DNA of 50,854 bases from RGIG6374 sp045600965 (GTDB lineage Bacteria > Bacteroidota > Bacteroidia > Bacteroidales > UBA932), in assembly GCA_045600965.1 (NCBI GenBank), contig JAZRYW010000027.1, forward strand, positions 1 to 50,854. Direction: 5' to 3'. The number at the start of each line of letters is the position of its first letter. Positions within the stretch are counted from its first letter, which is position 1. A program made the translations under genes and the position numbers. Shown piece after piece: positions 50,749 to 50,854 of this stretch. The notes beneath the pieces were generated by a model. It searched no databases. It was not told the DNA's origin and worked only from the letters and a program-made list of their open reading frames with translations.

Positions 50749-50854
50749 TAGGTTATTTTTCAGTAGATTTTTTGATGATTTGAAGGAGCAACGGGGTTCC
50801 GTTGTGACTGAAAAGCAGCGAAAAATATGCGAAAAAGAAACATAAGTATTGAAG
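50749..50854. repeat. long imperfect hairpin element, copy 2 (may extend past the window)
   Basis: Positions x and 101593-x pair without any insertion from 50749-50794 to 50799-50844. The outer part of the left arm (50749-50789) has 26 Watson-Crick pairs, 4 G-T pairs and 11 mismatches, of which 9 are G-A. The core GAAGGAGC (50782-50789) faces GTGACTGA (50804-50811), as in copy 1. The inner stem is CAACGG/CCGTTG with loop GGTT, different from copy 1 in sequence but not in form. Pairing fades near 50845, and the window ends at 50854. Confidence 0.8.

Overview
This window comes from a member of the Bacteroidota, most likely Bacteroidales and probably a gut-type uncultured lineage (genus not determinable by eye). 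The evidence is: many -7 boxes of the Bacteroidota form TAnnTTTG instead of TATAAT; families largely confined to the phylum (DUF4295, DUF4296, DUF4199, NigD-like, DUF3089, DUF1573 lipoproteins or exported proteins); a Rho factor with a long disordered N-terminal insert; tricorn-like and M16 exported proteases; GH36 and GH127 glycosidases; and almost no Shine-Dalgarno sequences. The window is densely coded and mostly housekeeping. No stretch over 300 bases lacks a gene; the longest non-coding gap is 5694-5936.

Layout. 1-3657 (+): the end of a GH36 alpha-galactosidase, then a tricorn-type protease. 3661-5693 (-): rfbA-rfbB, dTDP-sugar synthesis. 5694-5936: a 140-nt imperfect hairpin element between two divergent promoters. 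5937-9295: NigD-like lipoprotein (+), DUF4296 lipoprotein and deoC (-), and a polytopic membrane protein (+). 9296-13453 (-): rpmB-rpmG-DUF4295, then ftsY-pheT. 13538-18211 (-): thrS-infC-rpmI-rplT, a terminator, then lepB. 18313-19789 (+): DUF4199 membrane protein and a GT2 glycosyltransferase. 19827-24980 (-): secA-lpdA-bactofilin. 25054-27923 (-): DUF1573-meaB-MTA/SAH nucleosidase. 28012-33049 (+): M16 protease lipoprotein, a 56-residue ferredoxin and an SLC13-type transporter. 33046-37814 (-): rsfS-ftsH-cdsA-psd-DUF3089. 37907-42349: birA (+), GH127 lipoprotein (-), AspT-type transporter (+). 42450-47567: rho (+) converging on tig-clpP-clpX (-). 47677-50702: a 41-codon ORF and cutC (+), then a transglutaminase-like lipoprotein (-). 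50749-50854: a second copy of the hairpin element, cut by the window edge.

Functionally the window groups protein quality control and export (tig, clpXP, ftsH, secA, ftsY, lepB), translation (pheT, thrS, infC, six ribosomal or ribosome-associated proteins), phospholipid synthesis (cdsA, psd) and surface lipoproteins. No mobile element, CRISPR array, tRNA or rRNA was seen.

The least explained signal is the pair of long hairpins (5745-5884 and about 50749-50844). They share a fixed core, GAAGGAGC facing GTGACTGA, around a short inner stem whose sequence differs but whose pairing is kept. Most mismatches in the arms are G-A oppositions, often tandem, which is not what transition-driven decay of a palindrome would give. 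The first copy lies outside both recognisable flanking transcripts. A second clear oddity is infC, which appears to start at AUA behind a strong AGGAGG.
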